Assembly: GCA_900078405.1 (NCBI GenBank)
Contig: FLTS01000001.1
Location: 2,132,626-2,196,625, forward strand
Reading direction: 5' to 3'
DNA: 64,000 nt
Origin: an uncultured Stenotrophomonas sp.
Lineage (GTDB): Bacteria; Pseudomonadota; Gammaproteobacteria; Xanthomonadales; Xanthomonadaceae
Position numbers and translations under genes: made by a program. Below, one piece after another: positions 33,845 to 42,331 of the stretch; position 1 is the stretch's first letter, and every line of letters begins with the position of its first letter. Under the pieces are notes generated by a model. That model was not told the origin of the DNA. It did not search any database and was given only the letters and a program-made list of their open reading frames with translations.

Positions 33845-36511
33845 TCATCGGGATGGAACGGAGGGAGCGTGCAGGCTGTCGCCCAACGTCTGCAGTTGCA
33901 GCGCCGCACGCAGGGTGGACAGATCGGCGCGGCTGCGCACGACCAGTTCGCGGGTTTCGCCGGGCAGCAGGTCGAAGGCGTTGTCTTCCAGCTCGGCGGC
34001 GACACTGCCAAAGTCGATCCACGCAGCGCGCACGAGACCGCGCGCCTGCAACCGCAGCCGATAGTGGCCGCCTTCGGCACGCAGTCCGGCCTGCAACTGG
34101 CCGGCGGCCAGCACCTGTTCCTTTGCCGGCACGAAATGCACCAGCCGCCGCGCCAGCACCGCGCCATCGTGCAGCAACTCGAACGCGGCCACGCTGCGCG
34201 CCGGGTCGTGGCCCTTGAGCAGGTCGGCATCAACGAACCGCGCCACGTCGGCCACGCCCATCGGCGACAGGATGACGGCTTCCTGCTGGCGCACGAACTC
34301 GCGGCCATCGACGTCCATCACCCGCACCCGCCACTGTGCGGTGAGCGCTTCGCGGCCATCGTTGAGCAGGCTGAAGCGGGTGACGCCGTCCTCGTCGCGC
34401 AGCGCCGCCACCGCCACCCCGGCGAAGAAGCGGCGCGCATGGAAGTGCAGCGCCTTCCAGTTGCCGTAGTAGTCGAGGCTCGACCACGACGCCCCCGGCC
34501 ACACGTCGTTGAGCTGCCAGTACAGCGAGCCCATCGTGTACGGGCGCGACGCCCGGTGGTGCAGCGCCGCCAGCTCGATGCCCTCGGCCTGCATCACCTG
34601 GCCGAGGTAGACGAAATCGGCGAACGAAGCCGGCGTGCCGTATTCGCGCTCGATGTAATGCAGCAGGCGTTCGTTGCCCTTGCCGGCCATGAACTTCTGG
34701 TGGGCGCGGATGACCGGGCCATCCACCTGCTGCTCCTCGCGACGTGCGAACGCATCCACGGTGGAAAGCTGCGGCCATGCCTGCAAACCGTATTCGGACA
34801 TGAAGCGCGGTGTCTCGCGCAGGTAGGCGGTCGCCGGCAGCGCCGGGCCACCCCACACGTCCCAGTAGTGCTTGTCACCGCGCGTGGAATCGTTGGCCTT
34901 CGTGTCGAGGTCGTTGCTCGGCGAACTGGACCAGTACGGCACGCCCAGGCCTTCTTCGGCCACCACCTGCCGCAGGTCGTTGCCGAACAGATCGACGTAG
35001 CCCTGCCACACCTTCGCGGCGAAAGCGGGATCGGCCTCGGCCAGTTGTTTGCCGTGGCCCCAGTCCTTCCACGCGGTTTCCTCCTCGTTGTTGCCGCACC
35101 ACAACACGATGCTGGGGTGGTGGCGCAGGCGGCGGATGTTGTCGCGTGCCTCGGCGACCACGCTGGCGCGGAATGCCGGGTCGTAACCGGGCTGCATGCC
35201 GCCGCCGAACATGAAGTCCTGCCAGACCAGCAGGCCCAGTTCGTCGGTGATATCGAAGAAATCGTCGTTCTCGTAGTAGCCGCCGCCCCAATTGCGCAGC
35301 ATGTTCATGTTGGCATCGCGCGCGGCCTGCAGGTCGCGGCGCAGGCGCTCGCGGGTGACGCGCGCGGGGAACGCATCGAACGGGATCACGTTGGCGCCCT
35401 TGGCGAACACCGGCACGTCGTTGATGACGAAGGCGAAACCCTGCCCGCCCCCGGCGTCGGCGTCGCGCTGCAAGCGCACCGTGCGCAGGCCAGTACGTCG
35501 GCTGACGGCATGCGCGCCTTGCACACTGGCGCGCACCGTGTAGCGGTCCTGCGCGCCGTAACCCACCGGCCACCAGCGGCGCGGTTGCGCGATTTCCAGC
35601 GACAGCTGCACACGGTTGTCGCCGGGCCGCAACGCCACCTCGCGCTCGACGGCGGCAACGCGCCGGCCGTCCGGGTCGAACGCTTCCACGGTCACGCGGG
35701 CGTTGCCGGCAGCTTCGCCCTGTTCCACCTGCAACTGCGCGGTCAGTGCGGCGCGCTGGTCGTCGAGCGCATCGGTGCGCACTGTCAGATCGGTGATGCG
35801 GCGCGCATCCCAACTGTCCAGATGCACCTCGCGCCACACGCCGGCGGTGACGTAGCGCGGCCCCCAGTCCCAGCCGAAGTGGTAGGCCGGCTTGCGCGCG
35901 AAGTTGCCGACCATCGCGTCGGCGGGCTCGTCACCATAGGGGGAGGGATAGTTGCCGGCGATCCTGTGCGGCATTGCCTGCACCTGCGGCAGCAGAGTGC
36001 GGATCGGCGAGCGGAACACGATGCGCAGCTCGTTGCCCTGCGCGCGCAGGCGGCCATCGACGCGCGCACGCCAGCTGCGGTGCGCGTTGTCGGCCCGCAG
36101 CAGCGGCTGGCCGTTGAGGCTGACCTCGGCGAAGGTGTCCAGCCCGTCGAAGCGCAGCTCGGCATGGCGGCGGGCCAGCGTCGCCACATCGACGTCGAAG
36201 CGCGCGCGGTATTCCCAGTCGGCCAGGCCGATCCACTGCAGCCCGGCTTCGGCCGCACCGACGTAGGGGTCGCCGACCACGCCGTTCGCCAGCAGGTCGG
36301 TGTGCACGCTGCCGGGTACCTGCGCCGGCCGCCACGCATCCAGCCCGGGATGCGCCTGCAGCTGCGCATCGCCCGGCAGCAGGCGGAAGCTCCATTGCGC
36401 CGGCAGCGGCGCGGCCGTCGCGATGCCGGCCAGGCCGCACAGCAGGTACAGCAACACGCCGCGCCACCGGCGTTTTTGCATCGATCCAAATTGAATGCCT
36501 GCGTGCTGCAT
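33845..36511 (-). CDS. GH2 beta-mannosidase
   Basis: An 888-residue GH2 enzyme that should hydrolyse the Man-beta-1,4-GlcNAc linkage of the N-glycan core. A Sec signal (WRGVLLYLLCGLAGIATAAP) is followed by the sugar-binding jelly-roll domain, immunoglobulin-like domain and TIM barrel. The acid/base Glu lies in VLWCGNNEEETAWKDW and the nucleophile Glu in RFMSEYGLQAWPQL. LRNWGGGYYENDDFFDITDE is the family's barrel start. ATG 36511 has a strong AAGGAG at good spacing, so it is preferred. ATG 36481 would give a shorter signal peptide but has no ribosome-binding site and lies within a LacI-like palindrome. Confidence 0.93.
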   Translation of the reverse strand: MQHAGIQFGSMQKRRWRGVLLYLLCGLAGIATAAPLPAQWSFRLLPGDAQLQAHPGLDAWRPAQVPGSVHTDLLANGVVGDPYVGAAEAGLQWIGLADWEYRARFDVDVATLARRHAELRFDGLDTFAEVSLNGQPLLRADNAHRSWRARVDGRLRAQGNELRIVFRSPIRTLLPQVQAMPHRIAGNYPSPYGDEPADAMVGNFARKPAYHFGWDWGPRYVTAGVWREVHLDSWDARRITDLTVRTDALDDQRAALTAQLQVEQGEAAGNARVTVEAFDPDGRRVAAVEREVALRPGDNRVQLSLEIAQPRRWWPVGYGAQDRYTVRASVQGAHAVSRRTGLRTVRLQRDADAGGGQGFAFVINDVPVFAKGANVIPFDAFPARVTRERLRRDLQAARDANMNMLRNWGGGYYENDDFFDITDELGLLVWQDFMFGGGMQPGYDPAFRASVVAEARDNIRRLRHHPSIVLWCGNNEEETAWKDWGHGKQLAEADPAFAAKVWQGYVDLFGNDLRQVVAEEGLGVPYWSSSPSNDLDTKANDSTRGDKHYWDVWGGPALPATAYLRETPRFMSEYGLQAWPQLSTVDAFARREEQQVDGPVIRAHQKFMAGKGNERLLHYIEREYGTPASFADFVYLGQVMQAEGIELAALHHRASRPYTMGSLYWQLNDVWPGASWSSLDYYGNWKALHFHARRFFAGVAVAALRDEDGVTRFSLLNDGREALTAQWRVRVMDVDGREFVRQQEAVILSPMGVADVARFVDADLLKGHDPARSVAAFELLHDGAVLARRLVHFVPAKEQVLAAGQLQAGLRAEGGHYRLRLQARGLVRAAWIDFGSVAAELEDNAFDLLPGETRELVVRSRADLSTLRAALQLQTLGDSLHAPSVPSR
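36476..36490. promoter_or_regulatory. LacI-like operator at GH2 start
   Basis: TTGCATCGATCCAAA (minus strand TTTGGATCGATGCAA) resembles the three TTTAGATCGATYCAA sites upstream of the receptor gene and shares the ATCGATCCAA core. It lies inside the 5' end of the GH2 coding sequence. A repressor here would act as a roadblock. This may also be a chance match. Confidence 0.4.
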
Positions 36512-36568
36512 GTTGTCTCCTTCGTGCTACGCGGTTTCCCTTCGGATTCCCGATGAAAGCAAACCATC

Positions 36569-36649
36569 ATTCCCGCGCAGGCGGGAATCGCCATTGCCCC
36601 GTCTGTTGCTGAAACCAGAAGCAGAAGCGATCCCCGCCTTCGCGGGGAT
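36569..36649. repeat. Two palindromic REP-like hairpins
   Basis: ATTCCCGC-GCAG-GCGGGAAT (36569-36588) and ATCCCCGC-CTTC-GCGGGGAT (36630-36649) are two heads of a common proteobacterial intergenic repeat, separated by about 40 bp. They lie between the AGE-family gene and the GH2 gene and may affect expression or stability within that transcript. Confidence 0.75.
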
Positions 36650-36666
36650 GACGTTCGCAAGTCTCT

Positions 36667-37893
36667 TCAACCCACCACGTTCAACACTTCGTGACAGGCT
36701 CCCATCGTGTGGTAGTCGGTCTTGCCGGCCGGGCTCTTCTCGTCGTCGTACTTGCGGTTGTCGGCGTCGAGGATGCGGAACCATGCACCGCAGGTGTGAT
36801 CGACGAGATGCTCCCACGAATACGCCCACAGCTTTTCGTACCACCACCAGTACCCCTCGTCGCCGGTGCGGTGCGCGAGCAACGCGGCGGCGGCCAGCGA
36901 TTCGGCCTGCACCCAGAAATACTTGTCGTCGTCGCAGACAAAGCTGTCGCCGCCGATGGCCGCGCCATCCATGCCCGGCTGGCGCCGCGCTTCCGGCGCG
37001 AAGCCGTAGTACAGGCCGCCGCGCGCTTCGTCCCACGAACGCGCGACCGCCGTGTCGAACAGGTGCCGCGCGGTCGGCAGCAGCCAGTCGGCCCCGACGT
37101 GGCGGTCGAGGATCATCAGCAGCTTGGCCCATTCGGTCTGGTGGCCGGGCTGGAAGCCCCACGGCCGGAACAGGTGCTTCGGGTTGTCGAGGTTGTAGTC
37201 CCAGTCGATGTTCCAGTCGCTGTCGTAGTGCTCCCACACCAGCCCGCCGGCTTTTGCCGCCTGCCTGCGGGTCATGTTGTCGGCCAGCTGCAATGCACGT
37301 TCCAGATAACGGCGCTCGCCACTGGCTTCGAACGCGGTCAGCATCGCCTCGCACATGTGCATGTTGGCGTTCTGGCCGCGGTAGCCGGTGAAGTTCCAGT
37401 GCGCGTCGGCTTCGTCGCGGTACAGGCCATGCTGCGGTTCCCAGAAATGGCGTTCCAGCAGTTGCCACGTCTCGTCCATCCAGCCACGCGATTCGGCGAT
37501 GCCGGCCTTCAGCCCGCAGGAATAGGCCAGCAGCACGAAGGCCACGCCGTAGCAGTGGTTCATGTCGTCCTCGACCTTGCCGTCGCGCAGCGTCCACGCG
37601 TAGCCGCCAGTGGCCGGGTTGCGGTGCACCTCGCGCAGGTAGCGCAGGCCGTGCTTCACCGCGTCCAGATACTCGGCGTTGCCGGACGCGCGCCAGGCCA
37701 TTGCGTAGTTGAAGACGAAGCGGGTACTGCTGACCAGGTGTCGATGGCCGGCGTCGTACACCGTGCCGTCGTCCTTGAAGTAGTGGAAGAAACCGCCGGC
37801 AGGGTCGATGCAGCGTGGGTGGTAGAAGGCCATCGTGTCGGCGATGTGCGCGCGCAGGAAGACGGGCGAACGGAAATCAGGGGTGTTGTTCAT
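36667..37893 (-). CDS. AGE-family sugar epimerase/mannose isomerase
   Basis: A 408-residue (alpha/alpha)6-barrel enzyme of the N-acylglucosamine 2-epimerase family. Conserved blocks include RHLVSSTRFVFNYAMAW (about residue 52), GYRGQNANMHMCEAMLTAFE, GFQPGHQTEWAKLLMILD and DYHTMGACHEVLNVV near the C terminus, holding the His and Arg residues that form the active site in this family. Members include GlcNAc 2-epimerases, YihS and mannose isomerases. The adjacent fructokinase (overlap by ATGA) and mannosidases favour mannose-to-fructose isomerisation here; the substrate is inferred from context. Confidence 0.86.
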   Translation of the reverse strand: MNNTPDFRSPVFLRAHIADTMAFYHPRCIDPAGGFFHYFKDDGTVYDAGHRHLVSSTRFVFNYAMAWRASGNAEYLDAVKHGLRYLREVHRNPATGGYAWTLRDGKVEDDMNHCYGVAFVLLAYSCGLKAGIAESRGWMDETWQLLERHFWEPQHGLYRDEADAHWNFTGYRGQNANMHMCEAMLTAFEASGERRYLERALQLADNMTRRQAAKAGGLVWEHYDSDWNIDWDYNLDNPKHLFRPWGFQPGHQTEWAKLLMILDRHVGADWLLPTARHLFDTAVARSWDEARGGLYYGFAPEARRQPGMDGAAIGGDSFVCDDDKYFWVQAESLAAAALLAHRTGDEGYWWWYEKLWAYSWEHLVDHTCGAWFRILDADNRKYDDEKSPAGKTDYHTMGACHEVLNVVG

Positions 37894-38885
37894 GCGGCGG
37901 CCTCTTGTTGGCTCAGCAGTCGTTGCACTTCGTCCAGCGTGGGCATCGCGGCGAAGGCGCCCTTGCGGGTGACCGCCAGCGCGCCCACCGCCGCGGCGAA
38001 GCGCAGGGTGTCGTTGATCGCCACCGGGTCGTGGCAGAAGGCGGCGAAGGCGGCGCCGGTGCCACCGCGCTCGGCCAGCCCGTACAGCACGCCACCGACG
38101 AAGGCGTCACCGGCCGCGGTGGTATCGACCACCGGCACGCGGAAGCTCGGCACCTCGCCGTTGGCGTCGCGGGTATGCCAGCGCAGCGGCGCGGCGCCGT
38201 CGGTGATCACCACCCAGCGCGCCTGCGCGGCCAGCAGCCGCTGCAGCACCTGCGCCGCGCCGTCCGGGCCGACCGGCCGCGCCAGGTAGTCCAGCTCCTC
38301 GCGCGAGAGCTTGACCAGGTCGGCGCGTTCGAGCGCCTGCCACAGCCGCGGCATCGGGTCGACGTCGGCCGGCCACAGCGCCGGGCGCAGGTTCAGATCG
38401 AGGCTGACCACCGCGCCGGCGGCGCGGGCGCGGTCCATGCCAGCAAAGGTGGCCGCGGCGATATCCGGCTCGGTCAGGCTGTTGGAGCAGACGTGGAAGC
38501 AACCGGTGCCGTCGAAGCAGGCCGGCTGGAAGTGCTCGGCGCGGAACAGCAGGTCGGCTGCCGGCGGCCGGTAGAAGCTGAAGCTGCGCTCGCCGTCGGC
38601 GTCCAGCGCGACGAAGGCCAGCGCGGTCTTGGCCGCGTCGGTACGGACGATGCAGTCGGTGCGTACCCCGGCCTCGGCCAGGCTGTCGGCGAGGAAATCA
38701 CCGAACATGTCACGCCCCAGCATGCCGGCGAAATGGCTGCGTGCACCCAGCCGCGCCACTGCCACCGCGACATTGGCCGGGGCGCCGCCGGCGTATTGCA
38801 GGAAGGCGCGCGGCGTTTCCGGCGTGGCCGGCGGCTGCGCCAGTAGATCGATCAAAATTTCGCCGAAACAAACAATCTTGCCCAT
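37890..38885 (-). CDS. PfkB-family fructokinase
   Basis: A 331-residue sugar kinase. The N-terminal motif VCFGEILIDLL and the Gly-rich AGGAPANVAVAVARLGA (about residues 32-48) are typical fructokinase signatures. The ATP-binding and catalytic motif DTTAAGDAFVGGVLYGL (about residue 255) includes the catalytic Asp. It should make fructose 6-phosphate from fructose delivered by the adjacent AGE-family isomerase, whose start overlaps this stop by 4 bp. It starts 6 bp after the transporter gene, so transporter-kinase-isomerase are one operon. Ribokinase or 2-keto-3-deoxygluconate kinase activity cannot be excluded. Confidence 0.88.
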   Translation of the reverse strand: MGKIVCFGEILIDLLAQPPATPETPRAFLQYAGGAPANVAVAVARLGARSHFAGMLGRDMFGDFLADSLAEAGVRTDCIVRTDAAKTALAFVALDADGERSFSFYRPPAADLLFRAEHFQPACFDGTGCFHVCSNSLTEPDIAAATFAGMDRARAAGAVVSLDLNLRPALWPADVDPMPRLWQALERADLVKLSREELDYLARPVGPDGAAQVLQRLLAAQARWVVITDGAAPLRWHTRDANGEVPSFRVPVVDTTAAGDAFVGGVLYGLAERGGTGAAFAAFCHDPVAINDTLRFAAAVGALAVTRKGAFAAMPTLDEVQRLLSQQEAAA

Positions 38886-38891
38886 CTGGAC

Positions 38892-40202
38892 TCAGCCCCC
38901 CTGGCTGCTGCCGTTGGCGGCGCGCGCGCCGACCATGCCGTAGAAGATGATGTAGCCGTAGCACAGCAACGGCAGGATGAAACTGGCCTGCACGCCGATG
39001 TGGTCGGCCAGTTGGCCTTGCAGGTACGGCACCACCGCGCCGCCGACGATGGCCATGATCAGCAGGCTCGACCCCTTGTTGGTCAGCGGCCCCAGCCGCT
39101 CGATGCCGAGCGCGAAGATGGTCGGGAACATGATCGAGTTGAACAGGCCGATCGCCACCACCGAATACAGGGCGGTAGCGCCCGTGCTGGCCATGGTCAG
39201 CGCCAGCAGGCCGACGTTGGCCAGCGCGAAGATCGCCAGCAGCCGGCTTGGCGAGAAGCGGGCCAGCAGCGCCGAGCCGGCAAAGCGGCCGATCATCGCC
39301 ATCGTCCAGTACGCCGATACATAACCGGTGGCCTCCTGCTCGCTGAAGCCGCCGATGTCGGGCATCGACAGGTAATTGACCAGGAAGCTGCCGATCGACA
39401 CTTCCGCGCCGACGTAGAAGAAGATGCCCAGCACGCCGAGCAGCAGGTGGCGGTGGCGCAGCGCGTCGGCATAGGTGTGCCGCGCGTGGTCGGCCTGCTC
39501 GCTGCTTTCGCTCAGGGTCGGCAGGCGGAACAGGAACACGAACAGCGCCAGCAGGAACAGCGCGACCGCCAGCCCGAGGTACGGCCCCTGCACCGACTGC
39601 GCCTCGGCCGCGCGGTAGGCCGCCTGCTCGGCCAGCGGCAGCACGGCGATCTCGTCGGCGCCCTTGACCGTGTTGCCGAGGATCAGCAGGCCGCCGAAGA
39701 TCGGCGCGATCGCCGTGCCCAGCGAGTTGAGTGCCTGCGCCAGCGTCAGCCGGCTGGAGCTGGTGCGCACCGGTCCCAGCAGCGCCACGTAGGGGTTGGC
39801 CGCCACCTGCAGCACGGTGATGCCGGTGGCCAGCACGAACAGCGCCGCGAGGAAGGCCGGGTACTCACGCAGCGCCGCCGCCGGCCAGAAGCCGAGCGCG
39901 CCGATGCCGGCGATCACCAGCCCGGCGACGATGCCCTGCTTGTAACCCAGCCTGGCCACCAGCCGCCCGGCCGGCAGCGACATCAGGAAGTACGCGCCGA
40001 AGAAGGTGAACTGGACCAGCATCGCGCGCGCGTAGTTCAGTTCGAACACCGCCTTCAGGTGCGGGATCAGGATGTCGTTGAGGCAGGTCAGGAAGCCCCA
40101 CATGAAAAAGATGCTGGTGACCACCGCCAGCGCTGCGCGCGGCGTGATCGGCGGCGCGGCCGCGGCGGACAGGGGTGGAACGGGAGTGGGAGTGGCGGGC
40201 AT
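38892..40202 (-). CDS. Sugar MFS transporter, FucP type
   Basis: A 436-residue protein with twelve predicted transmembrane helices. The motif SIFFMWGFLTCLNDILIPHL (helix 1) and GITVLQVAANPYVALLGP (helix 4) are hallmarks of the FucP/GlcP/NagP sugar:H+ symporter group. It is placed between the LacI-type regulator (53 bp) and the fructokinase (6 bp). The likely substrate is mannose released from glycans, but the family also takes fucose, glucose and GlcNAc, so specificity is inferred. Confidence 0.86.
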   Translation of the reverse strand: MPATPTPVPPLSAAAAPPITPRAALAVVTSIFFMWGFLTCLNDILIPHLKAVFELNYARAMLVQFTFFGAYFLMSLPAGRLVARLGYKQGIVAGLVIAGIGALGFWPAAALREYPAFLAALFVLATGITVLQVAANPYVALLGPVRTSSSRLTLAQALNSLGTAIAPIFGGLLILGNTVKGADEIAVLPLAEQAAYRAAEAQSVQGPYLGLAVALFLLALFVFLFRLPTLSESSEQADHARHTYADALRHRHLLLGVLGIFFYVGAEVSIGSFLVNYLSMPDIGGFSEQEATGYVSAYWTMAMIGRFAGSALLARFSPSRLLAIFALANVGLLALTMASTGATALYSVVAIGLFNSIMFPTIFALGIERLGPLTNKGSSLLIMAIVGGAVVPYLQGQLADHIGVQASFILPLLCYGYIIFYGMVGARAANGSSQGG

Positions 40203-40255
40203 GCGCTACGGACCTCGGAATGCGTGGAAGCGGGATGCGTGGGAAGGGAACGGCT

Positions 40256-41374
40256 TCATGTGCGCGGGCCGCCGCTGCTTTCGCGGATGCACAGCGATAC
40301 CGGTGCGATGGTGCGCAGGGCCGGCGCGTCGGGCTTGTCCACGCGCTGCAGCAGCAGCGTGGCGGCCTGGCGGCCACGCTCGCGCGGCTCCACCGACAGC
40401 GTGGTCAGGGTGGGCATGCTGACCGACGCCTCGGGAATATCGTCGAAGCCGGTGACGGCAAAGCCCTTGCCCGGCTGGATGCCGCGCGAGGCCAGGCCCA
40501 GCATCAGCCCCAATGCCACCGTGTCGTTGTAGCAGACCGCCGCGGTGGGGCTGGCGCCTTCGCCAAACAATTCGGCGGTGCGCGAGGCTGCCTCCAGCCG
40601 GGTCGGCGCCGACTCGATCAGCCACTCCGGGGCCGTCTCCAGCCCGGCCCGCGCCATCGCGGCCAGGAAACCGGCGCGGCGCTGGCGGCACGAGCTGGAA
40701 TCGGCATGGCCGCCGAAAAAGGCGATGCGGCGGTGACCCAGCCCGATCAGGTGCTCGGTCGCCATGCGCGCGCCGCGTTCGTTGTCCAACGCCAGGAAAT
40801 CCCAGTCGTCGGCGCCGTCCAGTTCGCGGTTGAACAGCAGCACGTGGCCGCGCAGGCCAAGCACCGGGCGCAGCATGGCCGCGTCGCTGCCTTCGGCCGG
40901 CGACAGGATCACCCCGGCCGGCGAATGCTCCATCAGCGAGGACAACACCGCCTGCTGCCGCTGCGGCGATTCGCCGGTGCTGCCGAGCAGGGTGACGTAG
41001 CCGCGCTCACCCAGCGCCTCGTCCACGCCGGCGGCGAATTCGGCGAAGAACGGGTTGGACAGGTCGTTGATCACCAGCGCCACGCTGGACGAGGTGCGCC
41101 GCCGCAGGTTGGCCGCGGCGCGGTTGTAGACGTAATCCTGGCGCTTGAGTTCGGCCTCGACCAGCGCGCGCGTGTCGGCATGCACCAGCGGGCTGCCGCG
41201 CAGCACCAGCGACACCGTCGCCCGCGACACGCCAATGGCGCTGGCGATGTCCGACAGGGTGACGTTGCGGCGCGCGCCATGCGCCTTGCGCGGCATCTTT
41301 GCGGCCGCCGCGGCATCGCCTGCGGTGGCCTTGCCGGCGGACTTGCGCGGGGAGGACGGGGACTTTCGGGTCAC
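40256..41374 (-). CDS. LacI-family transcriptional regulator
   Basis: A 372-residue regulator with an unusual N-terminal extension of about 35 Ala/Lys-rich residues. The HTH is VTLSDIASAIGVSRATVSLV (about residues 39-58), with the hinge helix YNRAAANLRRRTSSSV. The ligand-binding domain follows (VALVINDLSNPFFAEFAAGV, FLALDNERGARMATEHLIGL, AVTGFDDIPEASVSMPTLTT). The start is GTG 41374 with AGGAG upstream; a later ATG in front of the HTH (MPRKAHGARR) is possible. It heads the transporter-kinase-isomerase group and is the best candidate to bind the TTTAGATCGATYCAA palindromes; the inducer is probably mannose or a mannose derivative. Confidence 0.88.
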   Translation of the reverse strand: MTRKSPSSPRKSAGKATAGDAAAAAKMPRKAHGARRNVTLSDIASAIGVSRATVSLVLRGSPLVHADTRALVEAELKRQDYVYNRAAANLRRRTSSSVALVINDLSNPFFAEFAAGVDEALGERGYVTLLGSTGESPQRQQAVLSSLMEHSPAGVILSPAEGSDAAMLRPVLGLRGHVLLFNRELDGADDWDFLALDNERGARMATEHLIGLGHRRIAFFGGHADSSSCRQRRAGFLAAMARAGLETAPEWLIESAPTRLEAASRTAELFGEGASPTAAVCYNDTVALGLMLGLASRGIQPGKGFAVTGFDDIPEASVSMPTLTTLSVEPRERGRQAATLLLQRVDKPDAPALRTIAPVSLCIRESSGGPRT

Positions 41375-41591
41375 GGCAGGCAGCTCCTGGCAGCCGGCGC
41401 TCGGGCGCCCGGCTGGATGCGAAGGAAGGCCGGCACGTATCGCGCCGGGGCCCCCGCGCCGACAACTTGCGCGCGGGCTGCAGACAATACGGGATGAAGG
41501 CCGATGCCGACGGATCGGGCACGATGCACGGCCCTGCGTACCGCGACGCGGCACAGCACACTTTGCAATCCGGCACTGGCGACAGGCGCGG

Positions 41592-42329
41592 TCATGCGAG
41601 CCGGTCCAGTGCATCGCGCAGCGCGCGAACGCGCGCCGCATCGGTCTGCTGCCAGTCCGGCGCGAGCCCGGCCAGCGCCGGGTTGCGGAAACGCATCGAC
41701 GAGGCCCGCACGGCCTTGGCCGAGGCGTGGAACTCGCGTGCGCCGGTGGCGCGGGCCAGCGCGGCGATGTTGCCGGCGTCGATGCCGGCGCCGGGCATCA
41801 CCGTCAGCCGCTCGCCGGCTTGTTGCACGCAAGCGGCCAGCAGCTTTGCGCCCTGCGGCGCGCCGGCCTGTGCGCCGGAACCGAGCACGCGCCGGCAGCC
41901 CAGTTCGATGATGTTCTCCAGCGCCCGCAACGGCTCGCGCGCCGCGTCGAACGCGCGGTGGAAGGTAATCGCCAGCGGACCGGCGGCTTCCACCAACGCA
42001 CGGCAGCGCGGCATGTCCACATTGCCGTCGGCATCGAGCGCGCCGATCACCACGCCGTCGCAACCCAACCGCACGCAGTGCTCGATGTCGCGCAGCATGA
42101 CCTCGGTTTCGGCATCGTCGTAAAGGAAATCACCCGGCCGCGGCCGCACCAGCACGAACAGCGGCAGGCGCACGCGTTCGCGCACCAATGCCAGCGTGCC
42201 GTGCGACGGCGTGGTGCCGCCGTATTCCAGCCCTTCGCAGTGCATCAGCAACGCCGCAAACCCTTTTTGCGCGGCCAGCGCCGAGGCCAGCGAGCCGGCG
42301 GCGATTTCCAGCGTGAAGCGCGCGGCCAT
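41592..42329 (-). CDS. cutC: CutC family protein
   Basis: A 245-residue TIM-barrel protein of the CutC family (FTLEIAAGSLASALAAQKGF, FVLVRPRPGDFLYDDAE, ITFHRAFDAAREPLRALENI, LTVMPGAGIDAGNIAALAR). The family was first linked to copper homeostasis, but that role is disputed and a metabolic role is plausible. In glycan-use loci CutC genes often accompany glycosylasparaginase genes, as here. The ATG at 42329 lies 2 bp after the asparaginase stop; a GTG 6 bp further upstream overlaps that stop (GTGA), so the two are translationally coupled either way. Confidence 0.87.
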   Translation of the reverse strand: MAARFTLEIAAGSLASALAAQKGFAALLMHCEGLEYGGTTPSHGTLALVRERVRLPLFVLVRPRPGDFLYDDAETEVMLRDIEHCVRLGCDGVVIGALDADGNVDMPRCRALVEAAGPLAITFHRAFDAAREPLRALENIIELGCRRVLGSGAQAGAPQGAKLLAACVQQAGERLTVMPGAGIDAGNIAALARATGAREFHASAKAVRASSMRFRNPALAGLAPDWQQTDAARVRALRDALDRLA

Positions 42330-42331
42330 GC

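Noticed and set aside
36569..36649. A CRISPR-like array of short repeats
   Set aside because: Only two palindromic heads with different sequence and one spacer; they fit a REP pair.
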